Positions 1 to 9,230 are shown, numbered from the stretch's first letter. The stretch: DNA of 64,000 nt from Luteibacter sp. SG786 (GCF_011759605.1 NZ_JAAOYX010000003.1:124001-188000); one strand, 5' to 3'. Notes: generated from the sequence alone by a model not told the origin. Translations and numbers: made by a program.

Positions 1-49
1 ACGACGGTGGGTGGGAATCTCTCCCGCGTTGTAGGAGCGCGTTGCTCTC

Positions 50-132
50 TGTGGGAGCCGGCTCTGCCGGCGATCCCGCGGCAGCGGGCCAGCTTGCCGC
101 GAGCACCCCATCGCCGCTGAAGCGGCTCCCAC
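50..132 (+). repeat. Short interspersed repeat, family 1, copy 1
   Basis: The element starts TGTGGGAGCCGG and ends CCGGCT-like inverted sequence CGGCTCCCACA, so its ends can pair. Inside is the conserved block GCCGGCGATCCCGCGGCAGC. Related copies lie at 9144-9230, 16924-17006 and, shortened, 45268-45307, always between genes. This is the behaviour of a REP/BIME-like extragenic palindrome. Its function is unknown. Confidence 0.8.
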
Positions 133-195
133 ACAAAGCGAAGCGGCCGCCACAGGAGCGCGATGCGACAGTCCCGCAGCGCCCCACCTACCGTC

Positions 196-215
196 GTGCC
201 TGCGAAAGCAGGCAC
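196..215. repeat. Small GAAA-loop hairpin, likely REP-like repeat
   Basis: Perfect 8-bp arms GTGCCTGC and GCAGGCAC enclose a GAAA loop. It resembles the widespread proteobacterial intergenic repeats of the form arm-GAAA-arm followed by a CCAGC tail. Only one copy is in the window, so the repeat assignment rests on that resemblance. Confidence 0.45.
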
Positions 216-413
216 CCAGCGCCCCGGTCGGCAAGAGACGAAAGCACCTCATCGGCTCTTGCTTCGGCCCTCCCACCAAGAACCCGCACCGTCGGCTACT
301 GGCTCCCAAGCCACGACACAGGCGCCGATGCGAGGCCGAAGGCGAGCCCACCCTACGAAGCGAACCCCACAGGAATTCCGTACACCGAAGCCACGCTGCA
401 TTCCGCGAAGAAC

Positions 414-442
414 AAAAAGCCGCGACATGATCGCGGCTTTTT
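414..442 (-). terminator. Intrinsic terminator, bidirectional
   Basis: AAAAAGCCGCGA and its complement TCGCGGCTTTTT flank a four-base spacer, giving a GC stem with an A run on one side and a T run on the other. It sits 20 bases beyond the stop codon of the minus-strand cytochrome gene at 462. It could also stop transcripts coming from the left. Confidence 0.85.
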
Positions 443-461
443 GGGAGAAGCGAGGGAACAA

Positions 462-995
462 TTACTTGGTCTGGTCGACCATCCACTTCACCGTGTTGCC
501 CACCTGCTCGTCGGTCAGCGCCGGGTTGCCGCCCTTCGCCGGCATGTGGTTGCCGTCGGGGCCGGTGTAGCCCTCGATGGCGTGCTTGGTGAGGGTGGCA
601 ATGCCCTGGGCGATGCGGCCGCCCCAGGCGCCCTTGTCGCCGAGCTTCGGCGCGCCTGCCACGCCGGCCGTGTGGCAGCTGTGGCAGAGGTTGTCGTAGA
701 TGGTCTTGCCGTCGGTGCTGCCGCCGTAGGCCACCTGCGACGCGGCTGCCTTGGCGGCGGCTTCCTGGGCGGCCAGCATGGCGGCGCGGCCCGTGTCACC
801 GGCATAGACGCCGCCCACGGGAGCGATGCGGGCCTCGGTGCGCTTGGCCACCGCAGGGTCCTGCTCCTTGGGAATGTTGCTGTAGATGGCATACGCGATG
901 ACCATCAGGACGAGGGCCAGGACACTGAGGCCGGCGGTCAGCCATGAGAACTGACGCATGAAGTTCTGGTCGGACTTGCTCGGAGAACCGCTCAC
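462..995 (-). CDS. Membrane-anchored c-type cytochrome (cytochrome c5 family)
   Basis: 177-residue protein with a short cytoplasmic N terminus, one membrane anchor at about residues 17-38, an alanine-rich linker, and a cytochrome c domain from about residue 90. The haem attachment motif CHSCH is at 104-108 and Met151 in the HMPAKGG stretch is the likely second axial ligand. It should carry electrons on the periplasmic side, for example to a terminal oxidase, but the partner is not visible here. The start is a GTG at 995, which places the anchor at the very N terminus as in related small membrane cytochromes. It is transcribed away from the efflux operon and ends at a strong terminator. Confidence 0.85.
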   Translation of the reverse strand: MSGSPSKSDQNFMRQFSWLTAGLSVLALVLMVIAYAIYSNIPKEQDPAVAKRTEARIAPVGGVYAGDTGRAAMLAAQEAAAKAAASQVAYGGSTDGKTIYDNLCHSCHTAGVAGAPKLGDKGAWGGRIAQGIATLTKHAIEGYTGPDGNHMPAKGGNPALTDEQVGNTVKWMVDQTK

Positions 996-1181
996 GCATT
1001 GACTCCACTGATTTTGGGTGTGCCGTCCCCCTCCCCGGGATCCGGCGTGCCTGCCGGCCGCAATGGCGGCGTCGAACCCAGGGAGTATAACGGAACCTCC
1101 GCGGGAGTCAGCGGTCCCCTTCCGGATGCCCGCGGGGGCGGGGTCGATACATGCCGTCAGTCATGGCACACCCCTGTCAAC

Positions 1182-1217
1182 CGGCATTGTTCAATGCCGT
1201 TCCCCTACACCTATATT
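1182..1217 (+). promoter_or_regulatory. Candidate operator-promoter of the RND efflux operon
   Basis: CGGCATTG (1182-1189) and CAATGCCG (1192-1199) form a perfect inverted repeat with a 2-bp centre, typical of a dimeric repressor site. It overlaps a possible -35 (TTGTTC, 1187-1192) that lies 19 bp before TATATT (1212-1217). A repressor bound here would block the efflux genes. No regulator gene is adjacent, so the controlling protein would be encoded elsewhere. Confidence 0.45.
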
Positions 1218-1241
1218 GGCGCCGTCTATCATTCACGTTTT

Positions 1242-1257
1242 GGGGGTATAAACCCCC
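1242..1257 (+). promoter_or_regulatory. Leader hairpin upstream of the RND operon
   Basis: GGGGGT and ACCCCC flank ATAA, a perfect 6-bp palindrome about 60 bases before the first start codon and just after the candidate promoter. It could be a second protein binding site or a hairpin in the leader RNA. Confidence 0.35.
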
Positions 1258-1319
1258 GTGGCACACGGCGTATCGGGCGGAACCGTGAGTCGTCCGGCTA
1301 TTCATCCTGGGAGTGTTGC

Positions 1320-2567
1320 ATGTCGCGTTTTTGGAAGATCGCGCTGGCGGTCATCGTGGTTCTGGTGATAGCAGGCATTTTCATCGTTCCCCGCCTGGGT
1401 CACCACGGCACCGATGCCAATGCACAGGGCAAGGCCAACGGCGAGGGGCAGGGCGACCAGCCGCCGGTGCCGGTCACCGTGGTCCCCGTCGTCTCGCAGG
1501 ACGTGCCGGTGTACCTCGTCGCCACCGGTACCGCGCAGGCCCGCAATTCGGTGGTCGTGCGCCCGCAGGTGGGCGGCCAGCTCATGAAGCTGAACTTCCA
1601 GGAAGGCCAGGAAGTGAAGGCTGGCACGGTGCTCGCGGAAATCGATCCGCGCACCATTCAGTCGCAGTACGACCAGGCCACGGCGAAACTGCGCCAGGAC
1701 CAGGCCGCCGCCGCCACCGCGAAGAACAACCTCGAGCGTTCGCAGAACCTGGTGAGCAAGGGTGGCCAGCAGTACGTGTCCAAGCAGGACCTCGACAACC
1801 TGAAGAACACGCTCGACCAGGCCAACGCCACCGTCGTGGCCGACCAGGCCTCGATTCGCGCCTCGCAGGTGCAACTGGGCTTCACCAAGGTCGTCGCACC
1901 GATCGACGGCCTCGCCGGCATTCGCGCCGTGGACGTGGGCAATATCGTCTCCACCACCGATTCGATCGTCACCCTCACCGAGGTCCACCCGATCTACGTG
2001 TCGTTCAACCTGCCCGAGAAGAACCTCGACCTGGTCCGCAGCTCCATGCGCGACGACCCGTCCACGGCCCTGGAAGTGGACGCACTCGATCGCGTCGATG
2101 CGCACGTGGTGGCCACCGGCCGCCTCGACGTCATCGACAACACCATCGACACGACGACCGGCACCTTCCGCCTGCGTGCGCTCTTCGACAACCAGAAGAC
2201 CGAACTCTGGCCGGGCCAGTTCGTGAACGCACGCGTGCGCGTGCGCACGGTGAAGGGCGGCCTTGTGGTGCCCGCGCAGGCGGTGCAGCGCGGCCCCGAC
2301 GGCGACTACGTGTACCTCGTGCAGGGCGACAACACGGTCAAGATGCAGCCGGTGGAAACCGCCAGCGAAGTCGGCGACAGCCACGTGCTGCTCAGCAAGG
2401 GCGTGAAGCTCGGCGAGAAGGTGGTCACCGAAGGCCAGTTCCGCCTCAAGCCGGGTTCGAAGGTACAGCCGCTGGCGCCGGGCCAGGTGCCGGCCGCGCC
2501 GACCGCTGAGGAACTGCAGAAGGCGTCGGCGAAGAAGGGCCGCCAGGGCGGACGTCGCGGCGGCTGA
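1320..2567 (+). CDS. RND efflux periplasmic adaptor (MdtA-like, HlyD family)
   Basis: 415-residue membrane fusion protein that joins an inner-membrane RND pump to an outer-membrane channel. An N-terminal signal anchor (about residues 5-25) is followed by a charged Gln/Gly-rich linker, the biotinyl-lipoyl half-motifs, a coiled-coil hairpin rich in Ala, Gln and Lys (about 115-180), and the beta-barrel and membrane-proximal domains. The tail is Lys/Arg/Gly rich. The ATG at 1320 is preceded by GGGAG at a suitable distance and puts the signal anchor at the N terminus. An in-frame extension upstream to 999 lacks such support. The two permease genes follow directly. No outer-membrane factor is present in the window. 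Confidence 0.9.
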   Translation: MSRFWKIALAVIVVLVIAGIFIVPRLGHHGTDANAQGKANGEGQGDQPPVPVTVVPVVSQDVPVYLVATGTAQARNSVVVRPQVGGQLMKLNFQEGQEVKAGTVLAEIDPRTIQSQYDQATAKLRQDQAAAATAKNNLERSQNLVSKGGQQYVSKQDLDNLKNTLDQANATVVADQASIRASQVQLGFTKVVAPIDGLAGIRAVDVGNIVSTTDSIVTLTEVHPIYVSFNLPEKNLDLVRSSMRDDPSTALEVDALDRVDAHVVATGRLDVIDNTIDTTTGTFRLRALFDNQKTELWPGQFVNARVRVRTVKGGLVVPAQAVQRGPDGDYVYLVQGDNTVKMQPVETASEVGDSHVLLSKGVKLGEKVVTEGQFRLKPGSKVQPLAPGQVPAAPTAEELQKASAKKGRQGGRRGG

Positions 2568-2637
2568 CAGCGCGCGGCGCGCCCATGACGGGCGCGCCGA
2601 CCATGGACCGCTTCGGTCCCGATACCAGGAACACACC

Positions 2638-5600
2638 GTGGGTTTCTCGACACTCTTCATCCGCCGGCCCATCGCCACGTCACTCCTCATGGTGGCGGTG
2701 CTGCTGCTCGGCATCCTCGGCTACCGCCAGCTGCCGGTATCGGCGCTGCCGGAGATCGACGCGCCGAGCCTGGTGGTCACCACGCAGTACCCCGGTGCGA
2801 GCGCCACGACGATGGCCGCACTGGTCACGACGCCGCTGGAGCGGAATTTCGGCCAGATTTCCGGCCTCAACATGATGAGCTCCGACTCGTCGGCCGGCCT
2901 GTCGACGATCATCCTGCAGTTCAACATGGACCGCGACATCGACATCGCGGCGCAGGACGTGCAGGCCGCGATCAACCAGGCGCGCGGCACGCTGCCCAAC
3001 AACCTCCCTTATCCGCCGGTGTACAACCGCGTGAACCCGGCCGACGCGCCGATCATGACGTTGATGCTCACCTCGGACACGCGCCCGCTGCGCGACGTGA
3101 ACAACTTCGCCGACTCCATCCTGGCGCAGAAGCTCTCCCAGGTGCAGGGCGTGGGCCTCGTCTCCATCGCCGGCAACGTGCGCCCGGCCGTGCGCATCCA
3201 GATAAACCCGGCGCAGCTGGCGAACCTCGGCCTCACCATGGAAGACGTGCGCAGCGCGCTCACCCAGGCCAACGTCAACGCTCCCAAGGGCACGCTGAAC
3301 GGCAAGACGCAGTCGTACAGCATCGGCACGAACGACCAGCTCGTCGATGCCGCCGAGTACAAGGGCACCATCATCAGCTACAAGAACGGCGCACCGGTGC
3401 GCCTGTCCGACGTGGCGAACGTGATCGACGGCGTGGAGAACGACCAGCTGGCCGCATGGGCCAACGGCAAGCCTGCCGTGCTGCTCGACATCCGCCGCCA
3501 GCCGGGCGCGAACATCGTGCAGACGGTGCAGCAAATCCGCGAGACCATTCCGGATCTGCAGAAGGTGCTGCCTGCCGACGTGCACCTGAAGGTGTTCTCC
3601 GATCGCACCATCACCATTCGCGCCTCGGTGGAGGACGTGCAGTTCACGCTCATCCTCACCATCTGCCTCGTGGTGGCGGTGATCTTCGTCTTCCTGCGCC
3701 GCTTGTGGGCCACGGTGATCCCGTCGGTGGCGGTGCCGCTGTCGCTGATGGGCACCTTTGGCGTCATGGCCTTCGCGGGCATGTCGCTGGACAACCTTTC
3801 GCTCATGGCGCTCGCGGTGGCCACCGGCTTCGTGGTCGACGACGCCATCGTGATGATCGAGAACATCGTCCGCTATATCGAGCAGGGCCAGGACGCAAAG
3901 ACGGCCGCCGAGGTTGGCGCGAAGGAAATCGGTTTCACGGTGCTGTCGCTGACCGTGTCGCTGATCGCCGTGTTCCTGCCGCTGCTGCTGATGCCGGGCG
4001 TCACCGGGCGACTGTTCCATGAATTCGCCTGGGTGCTGACGATCGCCGTCGCGATCTCCATGCTCGTGTCGCTGACGCTCACGCCGATGATGTGCGCGTA
4101 CCTGCTGAAGGCCGACCAGCTTCCCGACGCCGAGGACGCGCACGAACATGCCGCCGCCGCGGGCAAGCACACCACGTGGTCGCGCATCGTGGAAGGCTAC
4201 GGCCGCAGCCTGGACTGGGTGCTCGACCACCGCCCGCTCACCATGATCGTCGCGGGCCTCACCGTGGCACTGACGGTCGTGCTTTACATCGTGATCCCCA
4301 AGGGTCTGCTGCCCGAGCAGGACACCGGTCTCATCACCGCCGTGGTGCAGGCCGACCAGAACGTGGCGTTCCCGCAGATGGAGCAGCGTACGAAGGCGGT
4401 GGCCGACGCACTGGCCAAGGACCCGGCGGTATCCGGCGTCGCAGCCTTCATCGGTGCCGGCTCCATCAATCCCACCTTGAACCAGGGCCAGATCTCGCTG
4501 GTGCTCAAGGACCGCGGCGATCGCGACGGTCTCGACGAGGTGCTGCCGCGCCTGCAGCGCGCGGTGGCGAACGTGGCCGGTGTGGCGCTGTATCTGAAAC
4601 CCGTGCAGGACGTGACGCTGGATAGCCAGGTATCGGCCACCGAATACCAGTACTCGATGTCGGACGTGAACTCGAGCGAGCTCTCCGGTTACGCGCAGCA
4701 GATGACCTCGGCACTCCGCAAGCGGCCCGAACTGGCCGACGTGGACAACAACCTCGCCGACAAGGGCAACGCGTTGAAGCTCACCATCGACCGCGACAGT
4801 GCCAGCCGCCTCGGCGTGCCGGTGCAGACGATCGACGACACGCTCTACGACGCGTACGGCCAGCGCCAGATCTCCACCATCTTCACCCAGCTGAACCAGT
4901 ACCGCGTGGTGCTGGAGGTGTCGCCGGAGTATCGCAACAGCACCGATCTGCTGAACAAGCTCACCGTGCGCGGCAACGGCAACGGCGCGCTCACGGGTTC
5001 CAACGCCACCAGCTTCGGCCAGCTCGCCTCGAGCAACTCGGCGACCCCGGCGGGCATCGGCAATACAGGCAACGTGGGCTTCCAGGTCGGTGCCGGCGGC
5101 ACGATTCCGCTGGCTGCGCTGGCTAGCGCCCAGGTCACGAGCGCGCCGCTGGTGGTCAGCCACCTGCAGCAGCTGCCCTCGGTGACGATTTCGTTCAACC
5201 TCGCACCCGGGTACTCGCTGTCGAGCGCGGTGGACGCCATCCACGAAGTGGAGAAGGAGCTGAACTTCCCGCCGCAGGTGCGCGGCCAGTTCATCGGCAA
5301 GGCTGCCGAGTTCTCCTCGTCGGTGGGCGACGAGGTGCTGCTGCTCCTCGCGTCGATCATCGTCATCTATATCGTGCTGGGCGTGCTCTACGAGAGCTAC
5401 ATCCATCCGCTGACGATCATCTCCACGCTTCCCCCCGCTGGCGTGGGTGCGTTGCTGGCGCTGCTCCTCTGCGGCATGAGCCTCTCCGTGGACGGCATCG
5501 TGGGCATCGTGTTGCTGATCGGTATCGTGAAGAAGAACGCGATCATGATGATCGACTTCGCCATCGAGGCGAAGCGCACGGGCATGAATGCCGCGGATGC

Positions 5601-5880
5601 CATCCGCCGCGCCTGTCTGCTGCGCTTCCGGCCGATCATGATGACCACGGCGGCGGCCCTGCTCGGCGCCCTGCCTCTGGCCCTGGGCAACGGCATCGGC
5701 TCGGAGCTGCGCAAGCCGCTGGGTGTCTCGATCGTGGGCGGTCTGCTGCTTTCGCAGCTGGTGACCCTCTACACCACGCCGGTGATCTACCTGTACATGG
5801 AGCGGTTCTCCGACTGGCTGGCCGAGCGCAAGCGACGACGCGCCCTGGCGCACGACGCCCACCCCCAAGCCGCGGGCTGA
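2638..5880 (+). CDS. RND multidrug efflux permease, MdtB-like
   Basis: 1080-residue inner-membrane proton-driven pump of the AcrB/MdtB family. It has the usual duplicated plan: one membrane segment at the N terminus, a large periplasmic loop, a group of membrane segments, and then the same again. The proton-relay Asp pair DD is at 401-402 (in FVVDDAIVMIEN) and the matching Lys pair is at 965-966 (GIVKKNAIMMID). Translation starts at a GTG 70 bases after the adaptor gene, and the N terminus GFSTLFIRRPIA fits the family. A Gly/Asn/Ser-rich insert near residues 780-810 may be a surface loop. Together with the next permease it recalls the MdtBC heteromeric pump, in which two non-identical permeases work together. 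Confidence 0.92.
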   Translation: MGFSTLFIRRPIATSLLMVAVLLLGILGYRQLPVSALPEIDAPSLVVTTQYPGASATTMAALVTTPLERNFGQISGLNMMSSDSSAGLSTIILQFNMDRDIDIAAQDVQAAINQARGTLPNNLPYPPVYNRVNPADAPIMTLMLTSDTRPLRDVNNFADSILAQKLSQVQGVGLVSIAGNVRPAVRIQINPAQLANLGLTMEDVRSALTQANVNAPKGTLNGKTQSYSIGTNDQLVDAAEYKGTIISYKNGAPVRLSDVANVIDGVENDQLAAWANGKPAVLLDIRRQPGANIVQTVQQIRETIPDLQKVLPADVHLKVFSDRTITIRASVEDVQFTLILTICLVVAVIFVFLRRLWATVIPSVAVPLSLMGTFGVMAFAGMSLDNLSLMALAVATGFVVDDAIVMIENIVRYIEQGQDAKTAAEVGAKEIGFTVLSLTVSLIAVFLPLLLMPGVTGRLFHEFAWVLTIAVAISMLVSLTLTPMMCAYLLKADQLPDAEDAHEHAAAAGKHTTWSRIVEGYGRSLDWVLDHRPLTMIVAGLTVALTVVLYIVIPKGLLPEQDTGLITAVVQADQNVAFPQMEQRTKAVADALAKDPAVSGVAAFIGAGSINPTLNQGQISLVLKDRGDRDGLDEVLPRLQRAVANVAGVALYLKPVQDVTLDSQVSATEYQYSMSDVNSSELSGYAQQMTSALRKRPELADVDNNLADKGNALKLTIDRDSASRLGVPVQTIDDTLYDAYGQRQISTIFTQLNQYRVVLEVSPEYRNSTDLLNKLTVRGNGNGALTGSNATSFGQLASSNSATPAGIGNTGNVGFQVGAGGTIPLAALASAQVTSAPLVVSHLQQLPSVTISFNLAPGYSLSSAVDAIHEVEKELNFPPQVRGQFIGKAAEFSSSVGDEVLLLLASIIVIYIVLGVLYESYIHPLTIISTLPPAGVGALLALLLCGMSLSVDGIVGIVLLIGIVKKNAIMMIDFAIEAKRTGMNAADAIRRACLLRFRPIMMTTAAALLGALPLALGNGIGSELRKPLGVSIVGGLLLSQLVTLYTTPVIYLYMERFSDWLAERKRRRALAHDAHPQAAG

Positions 5881-5914
5881 TGGCGCCCACGCGGGGGGCA
5901 AAGCAACCACCCAT

Positions 5915-5947
5915 TCGCCGGACGGTTCGCCGTCCGGCGAAACCTTT
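5915..5947 (+). terminator. Intrinsic terminator between the two RND permeases
   Basis: A perfect 11-bp GC stem (5915-5925 with 5930-5940) closes a TTCG loop and is followed by AACCTTTTTT. This is a strong rho-independent terminator on the plus strand, placed between two permease genes that would normally be co-transcribed. Confidence 0.85.
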
Positions 5948-6013
5948 TTTCGGCTGGCGCGTTAGGGACCGGATGCCCCGCCTTTCCATGCCCCACACAA
6001 GCCCGTCCCCGCA

Positions 6014-9000
6014 ATGAATATCTCCGGCCCGTTCATCCGCCGCCCCATCGGCACGTCCCTGCTGGCGATCGGCATCTTCGCGGTCGGCATCATCTGCTAT
6101 GCGCTGCTCGGCGTGGCCGCGCTGCCCAATATCCAGTTCCCCGCGATCTTTGTTCAGGCCCAGCAGTCCGGGGCGGATGCGAGCACGATGGCGTCCACCG
6201 TGGCCGCTCCGCTGGAGCGCCACCTCGGCCAAGTGCCCGGCGTGGAGTCGATGCGCTCGAACAGTTCCGAGGGAAGCACCTTCGTGCTCCTGTTCTTCCA
6301 GAACGGCGTGAACATCGATTCCGCGGCGCGCGATGTGCAGGCGGCGATCAACGCCGCCCAGCCGGACCTTCCCAGCGGCCTGTTGAACCAGCCGTCGTAC
6401 ACCAAGGCGAACCCGAACGACGATCCGATCATCGTGCTGGCGCTCACCTCGGACACGGTGGCGCCCACCGACCTCTACAACATCGCCGATTCGGTGCTGG
6501 CCCAGCGCCTGCGACAGCAGGAAGGCATCGCCACGGTGGATATCGCCGGCAGCGCCACGCCAGCGATCCGCGTGGACGTGAACCTGCGTGCGCTGAACGC
6601 CATGGGGCTTTCGCCGGACCAGTTGCGCAATGCCCTCACTGCCGCCAACGTCACCTCGCCACAGGGATTCCTGAGCGACGGACACACCACGATGGCAGTG
6701 ACCGCCACGGATTCGCTGCACAAGGCCGATGAGTTCGCGAAGCTCATCATCGGCGTGAAGGACGGTGTGCCCATCCGGCTGTCCGACATCGCCAAGGTGT
6801 ACGACGGCCAGCAGGACGCCTACCAGGCCGCCTGGTTCAACGGCCGGCCCGGCATCCTGATGTACGTCTACAAGAAGGCGGACGCCAACGTCATCGAGAC
6901 GGTGGACCGGGTGAAGAGCCTGATGCCGCAGATGCAGACATGGCTGCCGGGCGGTGTGCAGCTGCATTCCTTCTTCGACGGCACGCCCACCATCCGTGCC
7001 TCGCTGCACGAGGTGCAGGCCACCCTGCTGATCAGCCTGGCCATGGTCATCATGACGATGGCGCTGTTCCTGCGCCGCCTGGCACCGACGCTGATCGCCG
7101 GCCTGGCGGTGCCGCTATCGCTCGCGGGCGCGTTCATCGCGATGTATGCCTTCGGCTATACGTTGAACAACCTCACGCTGCTGGCGCTGGTCATCGCCAT
7201 CGGTTTCGTGGTGGACGACGCCATCGTGGTGATCGAGAACGTGATCCGCCATATGGACGAGGGCATCCCCCGTTTCGAGGCGGCTCTGCTCGGCGCGCGC
7301 GAGATCGGTTTCACCATCGTCTCCATTACCGGCTCCCTCATCGCGGTGTTCATTCCGCTGCTGCTGGCGCCCGGCGTCATCGGCATGTTCTTCAAGGAGT
7401 TCACCGTCACCCTGGTGTCGGCCATCGTCGTGTCGGCGCTGGTATCGCTGACGCTTACGCCATCGCTGTGCGCGCATTTCCTCACCGCGCACAAGGACGA
7501 GAAACCGCAGTCACGACTGGGCCGTGCGCTGGAGCGCGGGCACGAGCGCATGCTGGGCATGTACCGGCGGGCGCTCGACTGGACGTTGCGTCACGCGCTG
7601 TTGATGGCGCTCACGCCGCTGGTTCTCGTGGGCGTCACCATCGTTCTCTTCGGCATGGTGAAGGGCGGCTTCTTCCCGCCGCAGGACACCGGCCTGATCG
7701 GCGCGCGTGCCACGTCCAGTTCCACCGTGTCGTTCGGCGAGATGAAGGAACGGCAGGCGCGCATCACCGATATGCTGCTGGCCGACCCCGCGGTGAAGGC
7801 AGTCGGCTCGCGACTCGGCACCAGCCGCACCGGATCGAGCGGGTTCTTCAACATCGAATTGAAGACCATGGCCGAAGGGCGCAAGGAAACCACGTTCGCC
7901 GTGCTCGACCGGCTTTCCGCCAAAGCCGACAGGTTCCCGGACCTCAACCTGCGCCTGCGCCCCATCCAGGACCTGCCGACAGGCGGCGGTGGCGGCAGCT
8001 CGCAGGGTGGGCAGTATTCGGTGTCGCTGAAGGGCGACGACGTGTCCGAGTTGCAGGAGTGGGTGCCGAAGCTGGTGGACGCGCTCAAGAAGAATCCGAT
8101 GCTGAAGGATGTCGGCAGCGACATCGATGCGGCTGGCCTGCGCCAGAACATGGTGATCGACCGCGACACCGCCGCCCGTCTGGGCATCGGCGTCGGCGAT
8201 ATCGACGGCGCCCTGTACAACGCCTTCGGGCAGCGTGCCGTCTCCACGATCTACTCCGACATCAACCAGTACCGCGTCATCATCAACGCGCTGCCGCAGA
8301 TGGCGGCCACGCCCGAGGCGCTCAACCAGATCTATGTGCGTTCGAGCTCCGGGGCCATGATTCCCATCTCGGCCGTGACGCGCCAGGAACCGGGCCTCGC
8401 CCCGACGCAGATCGTGCATGAGGATCAGTACACAAGCATGAGCGTCAGCTTCAACCTCGCGCCCAACGTGAGCATGGGCGAGGCCATGGAAATCATCCAG
8501 AAGACCGTGGAAGGCATGCGCATGCCGGGCAGCATTCGCCTCGACACCAGCACCAGCTTCGGTCGCTTCCAGCAGGCGCAGAGCAACATGCCCCTGCTGA
8601 TCCTCGCCGCGATCGTCGTCGTGTATCTCCTGATGGGCATGCTCTACGAGAGCCTCATCCATCCGGTGACGATCATTTCCACGCTGCCCGCCGCAGGTGT
8701 CGGCGCCCTCGCGGCGCTGGTCATCACCGACACCGAATTGTCGGTGGTGGCGATGATCGCGCTGGTGCTGCTCATCGGTATCGTGAAGAAGAACGCGATC
8801 ATGATGATCGACTTCGCGCTGGTGGCCCAGCGCGACCACGCCTTGAGCTACAAGGAAGCCATTCGAGAGGCCTGCCTGGTTCGCTTCCGACCCATCATGA
8901 TGACCACCATGGTGGCCATCCTGGCCGCCACGCCGCTGGCGATCGGCCTGGGCGAGGGCTCGGAACTGCGCCGCCCGCTCGGCATCGCCATGATCGGCGG

Positions 9001-9139
9001 CCTGGTGATCTCGCAGAGCCTCACCCTGCTGTCCACCCCGGCGCTGTACGTGATCTTCGCGTGCCTGTCGGAGCGCTGGAAGGCGCGCAAGGCGCGGCGG
9101 CTGGAACGCCGCCGGGCCGCGTTGGCCAAGGCATCCTGA
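6014..9139 (+). CDS. RND multidrug efflux permease, MdtC-like
   Basis: 1041-residue RND pump, a distant paralogue of the preceding gene. The N terminus NISGPFIRRPIGTSLL and the ARDVQAAINAAQ segment fit MdtC. The proton-relay DD is at 401-402 (FVVDDAIVVIEN) and the Lys pair at 925-926 (GIVKKNAIMMID), so it should be catalytically active. A short Gly/Ser stretch near 656-664 differs from its neighbour. The gene is 133 bp after the first permease, with a strong terminator in between, so its level may depend on read-through or on its own promoter. A repeat lies just after its stop codon. Confidence 0.92.
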   Translation: MNISGPFIRRPIGTSLLAIGIFAVGIICYALLGVAALPNIQFPAIFVQAQQSGADASTMASTVAAPLERHLGQVPGVESMRSNSSEGSTFVLLFFQNGVNIDSAARDVQAAINAAQPDLPSGLLNQPSYTKANPNDDPIIVLALTSDTVAPTDLYNIADSVLAQRLRQQEGIATVDIAGSATPAIRVDVNLRALNAMGLSPDQLRNALTAANVTSPQGFLSDGHTTMAVTATDSLHKADEFAKLIIGVKDGVPIRLSDIAKVYDGQQDAYQAAWFNGRPGILMYVYKKADANVIETVDRVKSLMPQMQTWLPGGVQLHSFFDGTPTIRASLHEVQATLLISLAMVIMTMALFLRRLAPTLIAGLAVPLSLAGAFIAMYAFGYTLNNLTLLALVIAIGFVVDDAIVVIENVIRHMDEGIPRFEAALLGAREIGFTIVSITGSLIAVFIPLLLAPGVIGMFFKEFTVTLVSAIVVSALVSLTLTPSLCAHFLTAHKDEKPQSRLGRALERGHERMLGMYRRALDWTLRHALLMALTPLVLVGVTIVLFGMVKGGFFPPQDTGLIGARATSSSTVSFGEMKERQARITDMLLADPAVKAVGSRLGTSRTGSSGFFNIELKTMAEGRKETTFAVLDRLSAKADRFPDLNLRLRPIQDLPTGGGGGSSQGGQYSVSLKGDDVSELQEWVPKLVDALKKNPMLKDVGSDIDAAGLRQNMVIDRDTAARLGIGVGDIDGALYNAFGQRAVSTIYSDINQYRVIINALPQMAATPEALNQIYVRSSSGAMIPISAVTRQEPGLAPTQIVHEDQYTSMSVSFNLAPNVSMGEAMEIIQKTVEGMRMPGSIRLDTSTSFGRFQQAQSNMPLLILAAIVVVYLLMGMLYESLIHPVTIISTLPAAGVGALAALVITDTELSVVAMIALVLLIGIVKKNAIMMIDFALVAQRDHALSYKEAIREACLVRFRPIMMTTMVAILAATPLAIGLGEGSELRRPLGIAMIGGLVISQSLTLLSTPALYVIFACLSERWKARKARRLERRRAALAKAS

Positions 9140-9143
9140 ACCC

Positions 9144-9230
9144 TGTGGGAGCCGGCCCTATTGTGGGAGCCGGCTATGCCGGCGATCCCGCGGCAGCGGG
9201 CCAGCTTGTCGTGAGCACCCATCGTCGCTT
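9144..9230 (+). repeat. Short interspersed repeat, family 1, copy 2
   Basis: Contains the TGTGGGAGCCGG head twice (from 9144 and from 9162), then the GCCGGCGATCCCGCGGCAGC block. The right inverted end is eroded. It sits in the spacer between the RND genes and isocitrate dehydrogenase. Confidence 0.75.

Larger units (their letters stand above)
1..461. other. Repeat-rich intergenic region
   Basis: No convincing gene lies here. The frames that are open through it have no ribosome binding site and cross the repeats. It holds a copy of the short interspersed repeat with inverted ends (50-132), a fragment of a second repeat beginning GTAGGAGCGCG (31-41), a GAAA-loop hairpin repeat (196-215) and the terminator of the cytochrome gene (414-442). 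The window starts inside this spacer, so the gene to its left is not visible. Confidence 0.7.
996..1319. other. Divergent promoter region, cytochrome / RND operon
   Basis: A 324-bp spacer between two divergent transcription units. No gene is seen in it. It carries two notable inverted repeats, listed separately at 1182-1199 and 1242-1257, and a TATATT box at 1212-1217 that could be the -10 element of the rightward efflux promoter. Confidence 0.6.

Noticed and set aside
2680..5910. A 1076-codon open frame on the minus strand opposite the first RND gene
   Set aside because: Its translation is His/Arg/Gly-rich with no family pattern, as expected for the complementary frame of a GC-rich gene.
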